Shown one piece after another: positions 52,000-61,458 of a stretch of 64,000 nucleotides of DNA. How positions within the stretch are numbered: position 1 is the stretch's first letter; every line of letters begins with the position of its first letter. Location: contig JANOMT010000039.1 in the NCBI GenBank assembly GCA_031420415.1, forward strand, positions 33,039 to 97,038, written 5' to 3'. The position numbers and the translations under genes were made by a program. The notes beneath the pieces were generated by a model. That model had not been told where the DNA came from. It searched no databases and worked only from the letters and a program-made list of their open reading frames with translations. Source of the stretch: JANYGA01 sp031420415. GTDB taxonomy: Bacteria > Vulcanimicrobiota > Vulcanimicrobiia > Vulcanimicrobiales > Vulcanimicrobiaceae.

Positions 52000-52893
52000 C
52001 TAGTTGCGCGCCTCGAGTTGCTCGATGAGACCGAGCACTTCGTCGCGGCTGAGCACGTAGGCCGTCTTGCAGAATTCGCAGACGGCCTCGGTTTGTTGCT
52101 GTTCGGTCGCGATCTTGTGGAGTTCGTCGCGCCCGAGGCCGAGGAGTGCGCGTTCGACGCGTTCGAGCGAGCACGTACAGGCGAATTCGAGTCCGTACGC
52201 GCGCGTTTGGCGCATGCCGATGGCGCCGCCGAGCACGTCGATCAAATCCTCAACCGTCGCTCCGGCGGCGATCTGACCGGTGATGGCCGGCATCGCGCGC
52301 GCGCGCTCTTCAAGGGCTGCGATCGTCGCTTCGTCGGCGCCGGGTAAGACCTGCGCGATGATGCCGCCCGCAGCGATGATGCCGCTCGGATTCGCGAGCA
52401 CGCCGAGAGCGACGACGCTCGGAATCTGTTCCGACGTCGCGAGATAATTCGCGATGTCGTCGCCAACTTCGCCCGTCGTGAGTTCGGTGATTCCGATGTA
52501 GGGTTGGCCGACTTCGAACGAGCGCGTGACCTGCAAATAGCCTTTGCCGACCACGCTCGCGACGTCGAATTTTCCGAGCGCGTTGAGCGGCACGTCGGCC
52601 TCGGGGCGGCGCGCATACGCACGCGCGCCGATGCGATCCGTGCCCTGCAAGGCGACGTCGGCGACGATTCCGCGAATGGGTCCGTCGCCGGCGATCTGCA
52701 GCGTTAATTTCTCGCGGCCCTTGAGGCTCGCGCCCAGGAGCGCCGACCCCGTGAGCAATCGACCCACGGCCGCGCTTGCCGTGGGCGCGAGATCGTGACG
52801 TGTTTGCGCGTCTGCAACGATCTCGGTCGTGATGCCCGCGACGATTGAAAAACTTCCATCGAGTGACGTTGCGGTAAGGATTCGGTCGGGCAT
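52000..52893 (-). CDS. hslO: Redox-regulated chaperone Hsp33
   Basis: The 297-residue protein has the Hsp33 core (AVGRLLTGSALLGASLKGREKLTLQI, GDGPIRGIVADV, GKGYLQVTRSF, LTTGEVGDDIANYLATSEQIPS) and the C-terminal zinc switch C-T-C ... C-E-F-C that releases zinc and activates the chaperone on oxidation. Full length and intact. It is divergent from aroQ, with 51 nt between the starts. Confidence 0.97.
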   Translation of the reverse strand: MPDRILTATSLDGSFSIVAGITTEIVADAQTRHDLAPTASAAVGRLLTGSALLGASLKGREKLTLQIAGDGPIRGIVADVALQGTDRIGARAYARRPEADVPLNALGKFDVASVVGKGYLQVTRSFEVGQPYIGITELTTGEVGDDIANYLATSEQIPSVVALGVLANPSGIIAAGGIIAQVLPGADEATIAALEERARAMPAITGQIAAGATVEDLIDVLGGAIGMRQTRAYGLEFACTCSLERVERALLGLGRDELHKIATEQQQTEAVCEFCKTAYVLSRDEVLGLIEQLEARN

Positions 52894-52944
52894 CGTGCGG
52901 GCTTTCCGAGGGCGCGCGCGATTCCTCTACGAACGCCAACCCGC

Positions 52945-53388
52945 GTGAACGTGCTCGTCATCCACGGCCCGAATCTCAATATGCTCGGTATCCGCGAGCC
53001 GCAGACGTACGGCTCGCGGACGCTTGCCGATATCGACGCGCGCATCGCCGCTGAAGCGGCCGCTCTCGATATCGCGGTGCGTTGTTTGCAGTTCAACTCC
53101 GAAGGCGGCATCATCGATGCGTTGCATGCGGCGCGAGGAAGCGTCGATGCGGTCATCATCAACCCGGGTGCCTTCACGCATTACGCATATGCGGTGCGCG
53201 ATGCGATCGCTTCGATCGGCCTTCCGACGATCGAAGTGCACCTCACCAATACGAGTGCGCGCGAAGAGTTTCGTGCGCGCAGCGTGGTTGCGGCGGTGTG
53301 TGTAGGAACGATTGCCGGCTTTGGCATCGAATCGTACGCGCTCGCGCTTCGCGCGCTCGCAGGAGCACCCACCACGTCTGCCAATTAG
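52945..53388 (+). CDS. aroQ: Type II 3-dehydroquinate dehydratase
   Basis: The 147-residue enzyme dehydrates 3-dehydroquinate in the shikimate pathway. It shows VLVIHGPNLNMLGIREPQTYG (with the catalytic Arg and Tyr), LQFNSEGGIIDALH, INPGAFTHYAYAVRDA and EVHLTNTSAREEFRARS (His). The start is GTG 52945. The HU gene follows 35 nt later. Confidence 0.97.
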   Translation: MNVLVIHGPNLNMLGIREPQTYGSRTLADIDARIAAEAAALDIAVRCLQFNSEGGIIDALHAARGSVDAVIINPGAFTHYAYAVRDAIASIGLPTIEVHLTNTSAREEFRARSVVAAVCVGTIAGFGIESYALALRALAGAPTTSAN

Positions 53389-53423
53389 ACCCAACCTCGC
53401 GCCCGTCGTTTGGAGATTTCACG

Positions 53424-53729
53424 TTGACAAAAGCGGAACTCATCGACGCGCTGGCCGGCAAAGTCGATCTTTCGAAACGGCAACTCGGTGAGATCGTCGA
53501 TCTCGTGCTTAACGAGATTCGCGATGCGCTCGTGAACGGCGAAAAGGTTCAGCTCATTCCTTTCGGCAGTTTTGTGGTGAAGGAACGGCAGAAACGCGAA
53601 GGCCGTAATCCAAAGACGGGTGTGAAACTCATGATTCAGGCGCGGCGCGTTCCGGCATTCACGGCGGGTAAGGGGTTGCGCGACGCGGTTGCGGACTCCA
53701 AGAAAAGGACCGTACCGAAAAAACGATAG
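53424..53729 (+). CDS. HU-family DNA-binding protein
   Basis: The 101-residue histone-like protein starts (TTG) with TKAELIDALAGKVDLSKRQLGEIVD, then LIPFGSFVVKERQKREGRNPKTG (the DNA-binding arm) and VPAFTAGKGLRDAV, and has a basic tail ending KKRTVPKKR. HU compacts DNA and assists repair and replication. The TTG at 53424 has GGAG about 8 nt upstream; the frame is open upstream inside aroQ only as a shadow. Confidence 0.95.
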   Translation: MTKAELIDALAGKVDLSKRQLGEIVDLVLNEIRDALVNGEKVQLIPFGSFVVKERQKREGRNPKTGVKLMIQARRVPAFTAGKGLRDAVADSKKRTVPKKR

Positions 53730-53788
53730 GCGCGCCGACGTCGCGAGAGGCGGGGGTCGCGGTACGGCGGCACGAATGAGCGGATTAT

Positions 53789-53865
53789 CGGGTAGTAGCG
53801 CAGCTTGGTAGCGCACTAGTCTGGGGGACTAGGGGTCGCAGGTTCAAATCCTGTCTACCCGACCA
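53789..53865 (+). tRNA. tRNA-Pro (anticodon GGG)
   Basis: Acceptor CGGGTAG/CTACCCG, D arm GCGCAGCTTGGTAGCGC, anticodon arm CTAGT-CTGGGGG-ACTAG with GGG, T arm GCAGG-TTCAAAT-CCTGT, discriminator A and encoded CCA. Confidence 0.96.
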
Positions 53866-54902
53866 TTTAAGCCCTCGTGGAAAAAGGTCTCGCGGCGCTC
53901 GGTAACGTGCGTCGCTTCCTTTTTTTCCGGCGTGTTCCGGCCTGACTTCGCGCATCGCTTCGGATACACGAAGAACGCCCGCTCCTCCAGTCGGCATCCG
54001 ACCAAAGTACTCTCCGGACAGAAGCAAACGTGGAAGGCGAGTAGCAGAGATATGGTCTCGGCGACTCGCTCCGCGCTAATGGCGCTGAGGCGGATATTTG
54101 GGGTTTTGGCATCGGCACTTTCTCCTGAATGGAAACGAGCGATTGACCAACCCACGTACTACCTGTACGTGCACCGCCACAGTCATCGCGTTTCCGCGCT
54201 GGCTCACACGGTGGGTGGGAGATGCCCTAGATTGCTGTGCCGACTCTTACACTCGAAAATGTAAGGGATTGCTGCGAATCTCATAAAATCTGAAGGAGAA
54301 GCTGATTGAGCTAGTCGGTCTTCCTGCGCCTCATGCCCAGGATTACCGATAAATAAATATTGAGCGCTATTTCGGTGCTAGCGTGGCCGAGACGATCCTG
54401 GACGGCGTTTGGGTAGGCTTCCATCGAAGATCTTGTGTTGTTAGTTTTTGCGCGAACTCTTAGGAACCGAGCATCGCACATGCTTCGGATGTAGAACGGG
54501 TTCGGCTCAATCTAGCTATTCGTCAATATGTATACGTTGCCGTAGCTTCCGAGCGAATATCATCGATGAACGGCCGCCGTAGATAGACGAGTTGCCATCT
54601 GACCGGTGTATAAAAAGTCCGTCAACGAAATCAAACGATCGTTGACGGCGTCCTGCGAAGCAACGGGCTACGTGTGAAACCGACTTGCCGGGCCGATTGG
54701 ACTCTTCGACCGTGAACCGCCGGCGGTGTTGCACGCTCGCGATCATTTCGATTATCTCGTTCGTCATAGTCAAAGCCCTTGGCGTAAGCTTGGCCCCCAA
54801 GCAACCCCATATTTCCCGATTCCGACGCGGTGACCGCGGCTACATCGCAATCGTCTTCGCACGTGCGATACTGATATCGACCCAATCTCCGCGGAGGCCA
54901 CC
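53866..54902. other. Gene-poor, compositionally different stretch
   Basis: About 1 kb downstream of tRNA-Pro is richer in A/T than the rest, has many stops in all frames and no protein I can recognise. Short open frames on both strands lack codon bias and ribosome-binding sites. I see no direct repeat of the tRNA 3' end that would mark an integrated element. One clear hairpin occurs at 54619-54648. Confidence 0.6.
54612..54648 (-). terminator. Minus-strand terminator-like hairpin in the gene-poor stretch
   Basis: CCGTCAACGA (54619-54628) and TCGTTGACGG (54639-54648) form a perfect 10-bp stem with a 10-nt loop. Read on the minus strand it is followed by ACTTTTTATAC, a plausible terminator tail. 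No convincing minus-strand gene lies upstream of it, so an RNA gene between about 54650 and 54890 is possible. Confidence 0.5.
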
Positions 54903-55028
54903 TTGGAATCTCAGCTTACGAATATTATCTTAATGGGCGTCTTCTTCGGCGTACTGGTCGCCGTGCCGATTATGTGGTTCCTGTTGGGCCTCAAAACGTA
55001 CGGCACGGGTGATTACCACCAACCATAA
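54903..55028 (+). CDS. Small (41-residue) putative membrane protein
   Basis: A short frame from TTG 54903 has GGAGG 5 nt upstream and encodes one membrane helix (about 8-30, IILMGVFFGVLVAVPIMWFLL) followed by a short polar tail KTYGTGDYHQP. I recognise no family. It resembles in layout the tiny accessory subunits of membrane enzymes, but no such enzyme is adjacent. The good Shine-Dalgarno and the hydrophobic design are the only support. Confidence 0.5.
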   Translation: MESQLTNIILMGVFFGVLVAVPIMWFLLGLKTYGTGDYHQP

Positions 55029-55394
55029 CGTTTTTGGGCGCGCGAGGCTGGTGGACAGCTGACGTCGCCATTGCGAAAGACACCGACTTCGCACATTGAC
55101 TGATTTGTAAGTTCGCCATGTGGCGATCTCGCCATGAGATCCGCGAAAAACGTGCTCGTATTCGCCGCCGAGAGGGTGGCGATGCGGGTCGCGTTGTTTT
55201 GCGTCATCGAGGCCGAGCCAGAGGTTCGTGCGACGGTCGTGAATGCTTTGCTATTCGGCAAGAAGCCCTTTCGGTGGAGTCATCTTGCGGTGCTGCGCAT
55301 TGATAATATCGGCTCCGTAGCAGAAAGCGGAGGAAGCGAACCGGTTGCGCTGCGAATGATGGCGGTCCACCAAGTGCTCCTTGCCGGGGGACAG

Positions 55395-56789
55395 ATGGTA
55401 TCTCGAAAATTTCAAGGCTCCAGCAACCCGTTCGCGGCCGTGTGGTCAGGCGATTACGAACGCGCGATCGGCGAACTCTATCACGAGACGCGATCTGGAG
55501 CCGCCGTGATGCGCGCGCGCATCTTCGGCCATCTGCACCTCGACGCACGCCTCGTCGCGGAGTACGAGTCCGGCATCTGCAACGCCCTCGAGCCGACGGA
55601 ACGTGCGATCTACCTCGCGATCGCGGCGTGTGCGCATCTCGCGATCGGTCGAAGCGGCGACGCTCGCGCAATCTTTGCCGACGCCGAACGTGCGGGCACC
55701 GCGCTCGCGGATCCGCTCGCCCGCGCGACGCTGGGTTTCTATCACGTGGTTTTTACCCTTCGATCGGGAGACGAAGCTGCGACAGTGGAACGCGTGCGCG
55801 CGACGCTCGTCGATCTCGACACGATACCCGATCTGGAGCCTCGCGACTCGTGGCGTTACGAGCGCAACCATTTACGCGCGCGGTTGCTCGCCGTACGCGC
55901 CATTCTATGCGGCCTGCGATGCGACTACGCGGGTGAAGAACGCGCGCTCTCGGAGGCACTGTTGTGCTGCGAACTCGTGCACAATCGCGATGCCGTTCTC
56001 GAAGCCGAGCTTTTGGCCGCGCTCGCGATGCACACGAAGCATTTCCCGAGCATCTCTTCGCGCGAACTCGTGTTCCTCAAGGCGCAGAAGTTCACGTGGA
56101 CGTCGTATGTCGATCGCCATCGCGCGATGATCAAAGGCGCACTCGCCCTCAATCGCGTGCTCTTCGGCGGGTCGATCGATGCGCAGGCGCTCGGTGGCCG
56201 CTCGGCGCCGGCTCTCGCGACGCGGGTTTGGCCGTGCGTGAATGATCTCGCCTTCACGACGTGGTCGGATACGCGCGCATATGCAGAGGAAGTACGTTTC
56301 GGTCTCTCGCTCGCACGCGCGAGTGCGTGGGATACGACGCTCGACGATAGCGCGAGTGCGTTGCTGGTGCTGATCTCCGTCGTCGCACCGAACGATCTTG
56401 CATCGGCGCGCGAACTCCTCACGATGTACGATCGCGCGATCGCCGCAATCGCGCCGTACGTGATGACGACGCAAGACGCGCGCAGCCTGGCAGCTCGTAG
56501 TTTCGCCGTCGGTTGTATCGCCAAAGCCGCAGGCGATGATGGCGTGGCGCGCGCGGCCTTTGCCGACTCCCTCGCATTTTGGCGCGGCAAAGGCCTTCGC
56601 GTGCGGGCGGCATTCGGGGGAATCGAGGCTTTCGCCATCTCGCGTGATGCCCGCGATCTCGACCAAGCACGCGCGTTCGTCGCAGACTTTCCCGAAGCGT
56701 CCTACACGCGCCGGTTGCAGGCCGCACTCACGGCGTGTATGTCAACGCTGCCGCCGCGCTTTCCGTATTTCGATCGAGCGACCGGGTAG
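55395..56789 (+). CDS. Helical-repeat (TPR-like) protein of unknown function
   Basis: About 464 residues from ATG 55395, almost entirely Ala-rich helices with TPR-like periodicity (GDYERAIGELYHETRSGAAV, AIYLAIAACAHLAIGRSGDARAIFADAERAG, ARAAFADSLAFWRGKG, DLDQARAFVADFPEA). It resembles the C-terminal repeat halves of large regulators but has no DNA-binding, kinase or signal sequence. The frame is open back to ATG 55134; that 87-codon extension has weaker codon bias, so the start is uncertain. It ends 32 nt before valS. Confidence 0.65.
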   Translation: MVSRKFQGSSNPFAAVWSGDYERAIGELYHETRSGAAVMRARIFGHLHLDARLVAEYESGICNALEPTERAIYLAIAACAHLAIGRSGDARAIFADAERAGTALADPLARATLGFYHVVFTLRSGDEAATVERVRATLVDLDTIPDLEPRDSWRYERNHLRARLLAVRAILCGLRCDYAGEERALSEALLCCELVHNRDAVLEAELLAALAMHTKHFPSISSRELVFLKAQKFTWTSYVDRHRAMIKGALALNRVLFGGSIDAQALGGRSAPALATRVWPCVNDLAFTTWSDTRAYAEEVRFGLSLARASAWDTTLDDSASALLVLISVVAPNDLASARELLTMYDRAIAAIAPYVMTTQDARSLAARSFAVGCIAKAAGDDGVARAAFADSLAFWRGKGLRVRAAFGGIEAFAISRDARDLDQARAFVADFPEASYTRRLQAALTACMSTLPPRFPYFDRATG

Positions 56790-56821
56790 GGTCGCCCGAG
56801 GCGGCTCCGAAAATCGGCGGC

Positions 56822-59500
56822 GTGCAGACCGAGCCACGAACCGACGATCTCCCCAAAACCTACGACCCCGCGCGTGTCGAGGCTGCGCGCTATGCGACGT
56901 GGCTGGCTTCCGGCGTCTTTCACGAGGAGCCCGATCCCGCGCGGCCGCCGTTCGTCATCTCGATGCCGCCGCCGAATATCACGGGTCGCGCGCATCTCGG
57001 TCACGGCTCGACATACACCCCCATGGATATTCTTACGCGCTATCATCGCATGCTCGGTGAGAACGCGACGTGGTTGCCGGGGCAAGATCACGCGGCGATC
57101 GCAACGGAGACCGTCATCATCCGCGAGCTCGCGAAAGAGGGCCTGACGCGCGACGGTCTCGGGCGCGAAGCGTATCTCGAACGCGCTTGGGCGTGGCGCG
57201 AAAAATATGGTTTCGAGATTTACGAGTCGTTTCGGACGCTCGGTTTCGGGCCCGATTGGGAACGCGATCGCTTCACGATGGATGCGGGCCTCTCGGCTGC
57301 CGTGACGAGCGTCTTCGTCTCGCTTTATGGTGAAGGACTAATCTATCGCGGAACGCGCCTGGTCAATTGGGATCCCAAAGCGCAATCGACACTTTCCGAT
57401 GCCGAGATCGATAACGAAGACCGCGACACGTTCCTCTGGCACCTGCGCTATCGCGCCGAAGACGGCGGCGAAGGTCTCGTGATCGCAACGACGCGCCCCG
57501 AGACTTTTCTCGGCGATGTCGCAGTTGCCGTGCATCCCGATGATGCGCGCTATGCCCATCTCATCGGGAAGAACGTTGTCTTACCGATTGTCGATCGTAC
57601 GATTCCCGTGATCGGCGATCCGGCTGTCGAATCGTCGTTCGGAACGGGAGCCGTAAAGGTGACGCCCGCGCACGATGCGACCGATTATGAAATTGGGATT
57701 CGCCACGGCTTACCGATGCCGACGATCATCGATTTCGACGGCACGATCTGCGCGCCGCTCTGGCGCGATTCGACGCGGGGTGCGATCGATGCGAACGCGC
57801 AGGCACGCTACGACGCCGCGACGACACGGATGGCGCCGTACGTCGGTCTCGAACGGTTCGCCGCACGCAAAGCGATCGTCGCCGACTTGCGCGCGTGTGG
57901 TGCGCTCGAACGGGAAGAGCCGTATCGCACGAGCGTGCCGATCTCGTCGCGGTCGGGAGCGGTGATCGAGCCGCTGCTCTCGCTCCAATGGTTTTGCAAG
58001 ATGAAGCCGCTCGCCAAGCCCGCGCTCGAAGCGTACGAAGCGGGCGAAATTCGCTTTATTCCCGAGCGATTCGGCCGCACGTACGCGAGTTGGCTTGAAA
58101 ATATTCGCGATTGGAATGTCTCGCGCCAAGTGTGGTGGGGCCATCAACTTCCGGTGTGGTACGGGCCGAACGACGAAGTCATCGTCGCGAAAACCGAAGC
58201 CGAGGCACTCGCGATCGCGCGCGAAACGCTCGGCGCGGTTGAGATTCGGCGCGATCCCGATACGCTCGACACGTGGTTTTCGAGCGGACTCTGGCCCTTT
58301 TCGATTCTCGGATGGCCCGAAAAGACGGCGGAACTCGAGCACTGGTATCCCAACGCGACGCTCGTAACCGGGCGCGAGATCATCTTTCTTTGGGTCGCGC
58401 GGATGGTGATGCTCGGCTTGCATTTCGTCGGCAAGGTTCCGTTCAAGGACGTCTTCATCGCGCCGCTGGTCTTCGACGATAAGGGACGCAAGATGTCCAA
58501 ATCGATCGGCAACGTGATCGATCCGATGGACCTCGTCGCGAAGTACGGCGCCGATGCGACGCGGCTCGGCGTCGTCTTGCAAATGCGTTTAGAATCGCAA
58601 GAACTGCGCTTCGACGAACGCTTCGTTGCGAAGGCGCGCGACTTCAACAACAAGATGTGGAACGCACTTCGCTACATGCGTTCGTTACCGGAAGGCTTGC
58701 CGCAAGCCAGTCGCTTGCCGACGCAGAGCGAACTCTCGCTCGCCGACGCGTGGATGCTCGCAGGCTTGCGCGCGACGATCGTACGCGTGACGGCCGCGCT
58801 CGATGCGTATGAGTTCGGCGTTGCGGCCGATACGCTGCTCGACTTTATCTGGTACCAGTTTTGTGATTGGTACATCGAGGCGACGAAGGTTCCCTCACCG
58901 ACGCGCGCGCGCGTGCTTTCGTACGGTTTCAATGTGCTGATGCGACTGCTGCATCCGATCGCACCGTTCGTGACCGAAGAGATCTGGCAGGCGCTTCCCC
59001 ACGATGGAAAGACGATCGTCACCGCGATGTGGCCGGACCCCGATGAGATCGCGATCGATCCGGCAGCACCCGCGCGCTACGAAACGTTGCGAGCGGTCGT
59101 GGGCAAGGTACGCGATTTGCGAAGCGAACTCGCGCTGCAACCGCGCGAAAAACTTACGATCGACGTGCCGCCCGAGCTCGACGCCGACGCTCGTGCACTC
59201 CTCGCGATGCACGCCAATGCGACGCTCGTCGATGCGCCCGCCCTTGCGGGGACGGCGAGCGAACCGCTTTTGGCCGCCGTACCTCGTGCGCCGGCCGGAC
59301 TCATGCGCGAACGCTATCGCAAAGATGTCGCACGGCTCGACGTCGAGCTCGAGCGCTTGGAGAAGAAGCTCGCGAACGAAATGTTTACGAGCAAAGCGTC
59401 GCCCGACGTCGTCGCGAAAGAACGTGCGAAGGCAGTCGCGTTCGCGGCCGACCGTGCACGGGCGCTCGCCCAACTCGCCGCACTCGGCGACGAGGCGTAG
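56822..59500 (+). CDS. valS: Valyl-tRNA synthetase
   Basis: The 892-residue class I synthetase has MPPPNITGRAHLGHGS (HIGH as HLGH), the CP1 editing domain with TTRPETFLGDVAVAVHPDD and VKVTPAHDATDYEIG, WCISRQ-equivalent WNVSRQVWWGHQLPVW, the KMSKS loop GRKMSKSIGNVIDP and a C-terminal coiled coil (LDVELERLEKKLANEMF). GTG 56822 begins the conserved region; an upstream in-frame ATG would overlap the previous gene. pyrR follows. Confidence 0.96.
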   Translation: MQTEPRTDDLPKTYDPARVEAARYATWLASGVFHEEPDPARPPFVISMPPPNITGRAHLGHGSTYTPMDILTRYHRMLGENATWLPGQDHAAIATETVIIRELAKEGLTRDGLGREAYLERAWAWREKYGFEIYESFRTLGFGPDWERDRFTMDAGLSAAVTSVFVSLYGEGLIYRGTRLVNWDPKAQSTLSDAEIDNEDRDTFLWHLRYRAEDGGEGLVIATTRPETFLGDVAVAVHPDDARYAHLIGKNVVLPIVDRTIPVIGDPAVESSFGTGAVKVTPAHDATDYEIGIRHGLPMPTIIDFDGTICAPLWRDSTRGAIDANAQARYDAATTRMAPYVGLERFAARKAIVADLRACGALEREEPYRTSVPISSRSGAVIEPLLSLQWFCKMKPLAKPALEAYEAGEIRFIPERFGRTYASWLENIRDWNVSRQVWWGHQLPVWYGPNDEVIVAKTEAEALAIARETLGAVEIRRDPDTLDTWFSSGLWPFSILGWPEKTAELEHWYPNATLVTGREIIFLWVARMVMLGLHFVGKVPFKDVFIAPLVFDDKGRKMSKSIGNVIDPMDLVAKYGADATRLGVVLQMRLESQELRFDERFVAKARDFNNKMWNALRYMRSLPEGLPQASRLPTQSELSLADAWMLAGLRATIVRVTAALDAYEFGVAADTLLDFIWYQFCDWYIEATKVPSPTRARVLSYGFNVLMRLLHPIAPFVTEEIWQALPHDGKTIVTAMWPDPDEIAIDPAAPARYETLRAVVGKVRDLRSELALQPREKLTIDVPPELDADARALLAMHANATLVDAPALAGTASEPLLAAVPRAPAGLMRERYRKDVARLDVELERLEKKLANEMFTSKASPDVVAKERAKAVAFAADRARALAQLAALGDEA

Positions 59501-59548
59501 GATGGTCCCGGTTCCCAGGCCCGAAGGACGCTTTATGAAGTACCACGC

Positions 59549-60109
59549 GTGAGTCGAGCCCTCGAGGCGCTTCGCGAGCGCACGCTCATGACGGCGCAAC
59601 AGATCGATCGCGTGATCGCGCGCATCGCACATCAGATTCTCGAACCCGAGGACGCGCAGGCGGGCATCGTGCTCATCGGTATTCGTCGCGGTGGCGAGCA
59701 GTTCGCGCGTCGGCTCGCGCTCAGTGTCGAGGAGATCAGCGGCACGCGGCCGGGGCTCGGCTTCCTCAATATCAATCTCTATCGCGATGACGATGTCGCA
59801 AAGGCCCTCCCTGAGTCTGAGATCCACGAAGATCTCGCGGGCAAGGTCGTCATCATCGTCGACGACGTGCTCTTCACCGGGCGAACCGTTCGATCGGCGC
59901 TCGACGCGGTGACCGATCTCGGTCGACCGCAAGTGATTCGCCTGGCGGTGCTCGTCGATCGCGGACTGCGTGAATTGCCCGTGCAAGGCGATTACGTCGG
60001 CCGCGCGATTCCGACGAGTCGGCGCGAACATATCGTCGTGCACATTTCGAAGACGTTCTCCGAAGACGATCGCGTCGTTATCCGCAGCGACGGCGATGCC
60101 GGGGCGTAG
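59549..60109 (+). CDS. pyrR: Bifunctional pyr operon regulator/uracil phosphoribosyltransferase PyrR
   Basis: The 186-residue protein has the PyrR layout: LMTAQQIDRVIARIAHQILE, VLIGIRRGGEQFARRLA and the PRPP motif VVIIVDDVLFTGRTVRSALDA. PyrR binds pyr mRNA leaders and has uracil phosphoribosyltransferase activity. The GTG 59549 overlaps the stop of a 5-codon reading frame (ATG 59535) that has its own GAAGGA site. pyrB overlaps its 3' end by 14 nt, so the genes are coupled. I did not recognise a PyrR RNA-binding loop in the short leader. Confidence 0.95.
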   Translation: MSRALEALRERTLMTAQQIDRVIARIAHQILEPEDAQAGIVLIGIRRGGEQFARRLALSVEEISGTRPGLGFLNINLYRDDDVAKALPESEIHEDLAGKVVIIVDDVLFTGRTVRSALDAVTDLGRPQVIRLAVLVDRGLRELPVQGDYVGRAIPTSRREHIVVHISKTFSEDDRVVIRSDGDAGA

Positions 60110-61022
60110 TCTTCTCGATCTCGACGATTTCACCGCGGGCGAAATTGGCTATGTCCTCGAACGCGCGCGGTCATTCGCGGAGGATCCGCCACCGCGCGAT
60201 CTCTTACGCGATGTGTGCGTCGTCAATCTTTTTTTCGAAGCGAGCACGCGGACGTACACGTCGTTTGCGATTGCAGAGACGCGCGTAGGCGCCGACGTCG
60301 TTGCGCTGCCGCCGGGGTCGTCGAGTTTGGGGAAAGGCGAGACGATTACCGATACCGCGATCACGCTCGCCGCGATGGGCGTGCGTGTGATCGTGACGCG
60401 TCATCCCGAATCGGGGTTTCCATATCGTCTCGCCGAATCGTTTGACGGGCACGTGATCAATGCGGGCGATGGCCGCCACGCTCATCCCACGCAAGCGTTG
60501 CTCGATTTGCTAACGTTGCAGACGGAGTTCGGGAAAATTGCGGGGTTGCGCGTCGCGCTCGTGGGCGATATCTTGCACAGCCGCGTTGCCCGGTCGAACA
60601 TTTTGGGTTTACGGGCGCTCGGCGCTGAAGTGACGCTCGTGGGGCCGTACACGCTCTTACCCGATGCGATGGCGCGCGAAGGCGTGCGGATCGAACGCGA
60701 CCTCGACGCGATCTTACCGCACGTCGATGCCGTCATGTTGTTGCGCATCCAGAAAGAGCGTATCGCTTCAGCCGTGTTGCCGTCGCTCGAAGATTATGCG
60801 CGGAATTACCGCTTGGATGCGCGCCGGTTGAGGCTCTTGGGGAGCGACGCGATCGTGATGCATCCAGGCCCGTATAATCGCGGCGTCGAGCTCACGGAAG
60901 ATGTCTTCGCGTTTCCGGGCTGGCGCTACGCGCAGCAGGTTTCGCACGGTGTTTTCGTGCGCATGGCCGTGCTCGATTTTCTCGTGAACGGCGCGCGCGC
61001 CGCAGTCATCGGGCGCGGTTAA
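60096..61022 (+). CDS. pyrB: Aspartate carbamoyltransferase catalytic subunit
   Basis: The 308-residue enzyme makes carbamoyl-aspartate for pyrimidine synthesis. It has the carbamoyl-phosphate motif FFEASTRTYTSFAIAE, GETITDTAITLAAMG, the HAHPTQALLDLLTL signature, LVGDILHSRVARSN and HPGPYNRGVEL. ATG 60096 within pyrR is the start consistent with the conserved N-terminus. pyrC and carA do not follow; the next gene, a Fur-family regulator, is convergent and overlaps by 4 nt. Confidence 0.96.
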   Translation: MPGRSLLDLDDFTAGEIGYVLERARSFAEDPPPRDLLRDVCVVNLFFEASTRTYTSFAIAETRVGADVVALPPGSSSLGKGETITDTAITLAAMGVRVIVTRHPESGFPYRLAESFDGHVINAGDGRHAHPTQALLDLLTLQTEFGKIAGLRVALVGDILHSRVARSNILGLRALGAEVTLVGPYTLLPDAMAREGVRIERDLDAILPHVDAVMLLRIQKERIASAVLPSLEDYARNYRLDARRLRLLGSDAIVMHPGPYNRGVELTEDVFAFPGWRYAQQVSHGVFVRMAVLDFLVNGARAAVIGRG

Positions 61023-61432
61023 AGAGCTGCGCGACAGCTGGCGCAGCGGCCGGCGAAGGTCACGTTGCCGGTATCGATCGAGAAGCCGGTCTGCGATTCC
61101 ACGGTTTTGAGAATGCGCGCGGGAAGTGCGTACGAAACATCTTCGATTGCGCCGCATGCGATGCAGCGAACGTGCGCATGCTGGGGCCCAACGGGCTCGT
61201 AGGTCGCGCTCTCGGCGCCAGGGACAACGATCTCGGCAATGAGACCCATCTCGCGTAAGCGGACGAGGCCGCGATAGACCGTCGAGTAGCCGATGCCCGG
61301 TCGACGCTCGGTCGCTCGGGTAAAGACGTCGGCCATCGTAAGATGACGGCCGAGTCCACTCTCTTGAACCACGTCGAAAACGAGCTGATAATTCTTAGGA
61401 AGCGACACGCTTGCCGATATCTCGGTTGCCAT
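61019..61432 (-). CDS. Fur-family metalloregulator
   Basis: The 137-residue repressor has the winged-helix N-domain (LTMADVFTRATERRPGIGYSTVYRGLVRLREMGLI), the dimerisation metal site HAHVRCIACG and a second Cys pair CASC near the end, forming the structural zinc site. Whether it senses Fe, Mn, Zn or peroxide is not clear from sequence. It is divergent from a small membrane protein gene and an NRAMP metal transporter, with a Fur-like inverted repeat between them, so manganese or iron control of the transporter and autoregulation are likely. Confidence 0.93.
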   Translation of the reverse strand: MATEISASVSLPKNYQLVFDVVQESGLGRHLTMADVFTRATERRPGIGYSTVYRGLVRLREMGLIAEIVVPGAESATYEPVGPQHAHVRCIACGAIEDVSYALPARILKTVESQTGFSIDTGNVTFAGRCASCRAAL

Positions 61433-61458
61433 TACGGGTACTCTATCACAGAGGGGGA

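Noticed and set aside
53785..54264. Overlapping short frames on both strands after tRNA-Pro
   Set aside because: They include the tRNA itself or lack codon bias and ribosome-binding sites.
53789..55133. Integrated element at tRNA-Pro
   Set aside because: No integrase and no direct repeat of the tRNA 3' end found downstream; only a gene-poor stretch.
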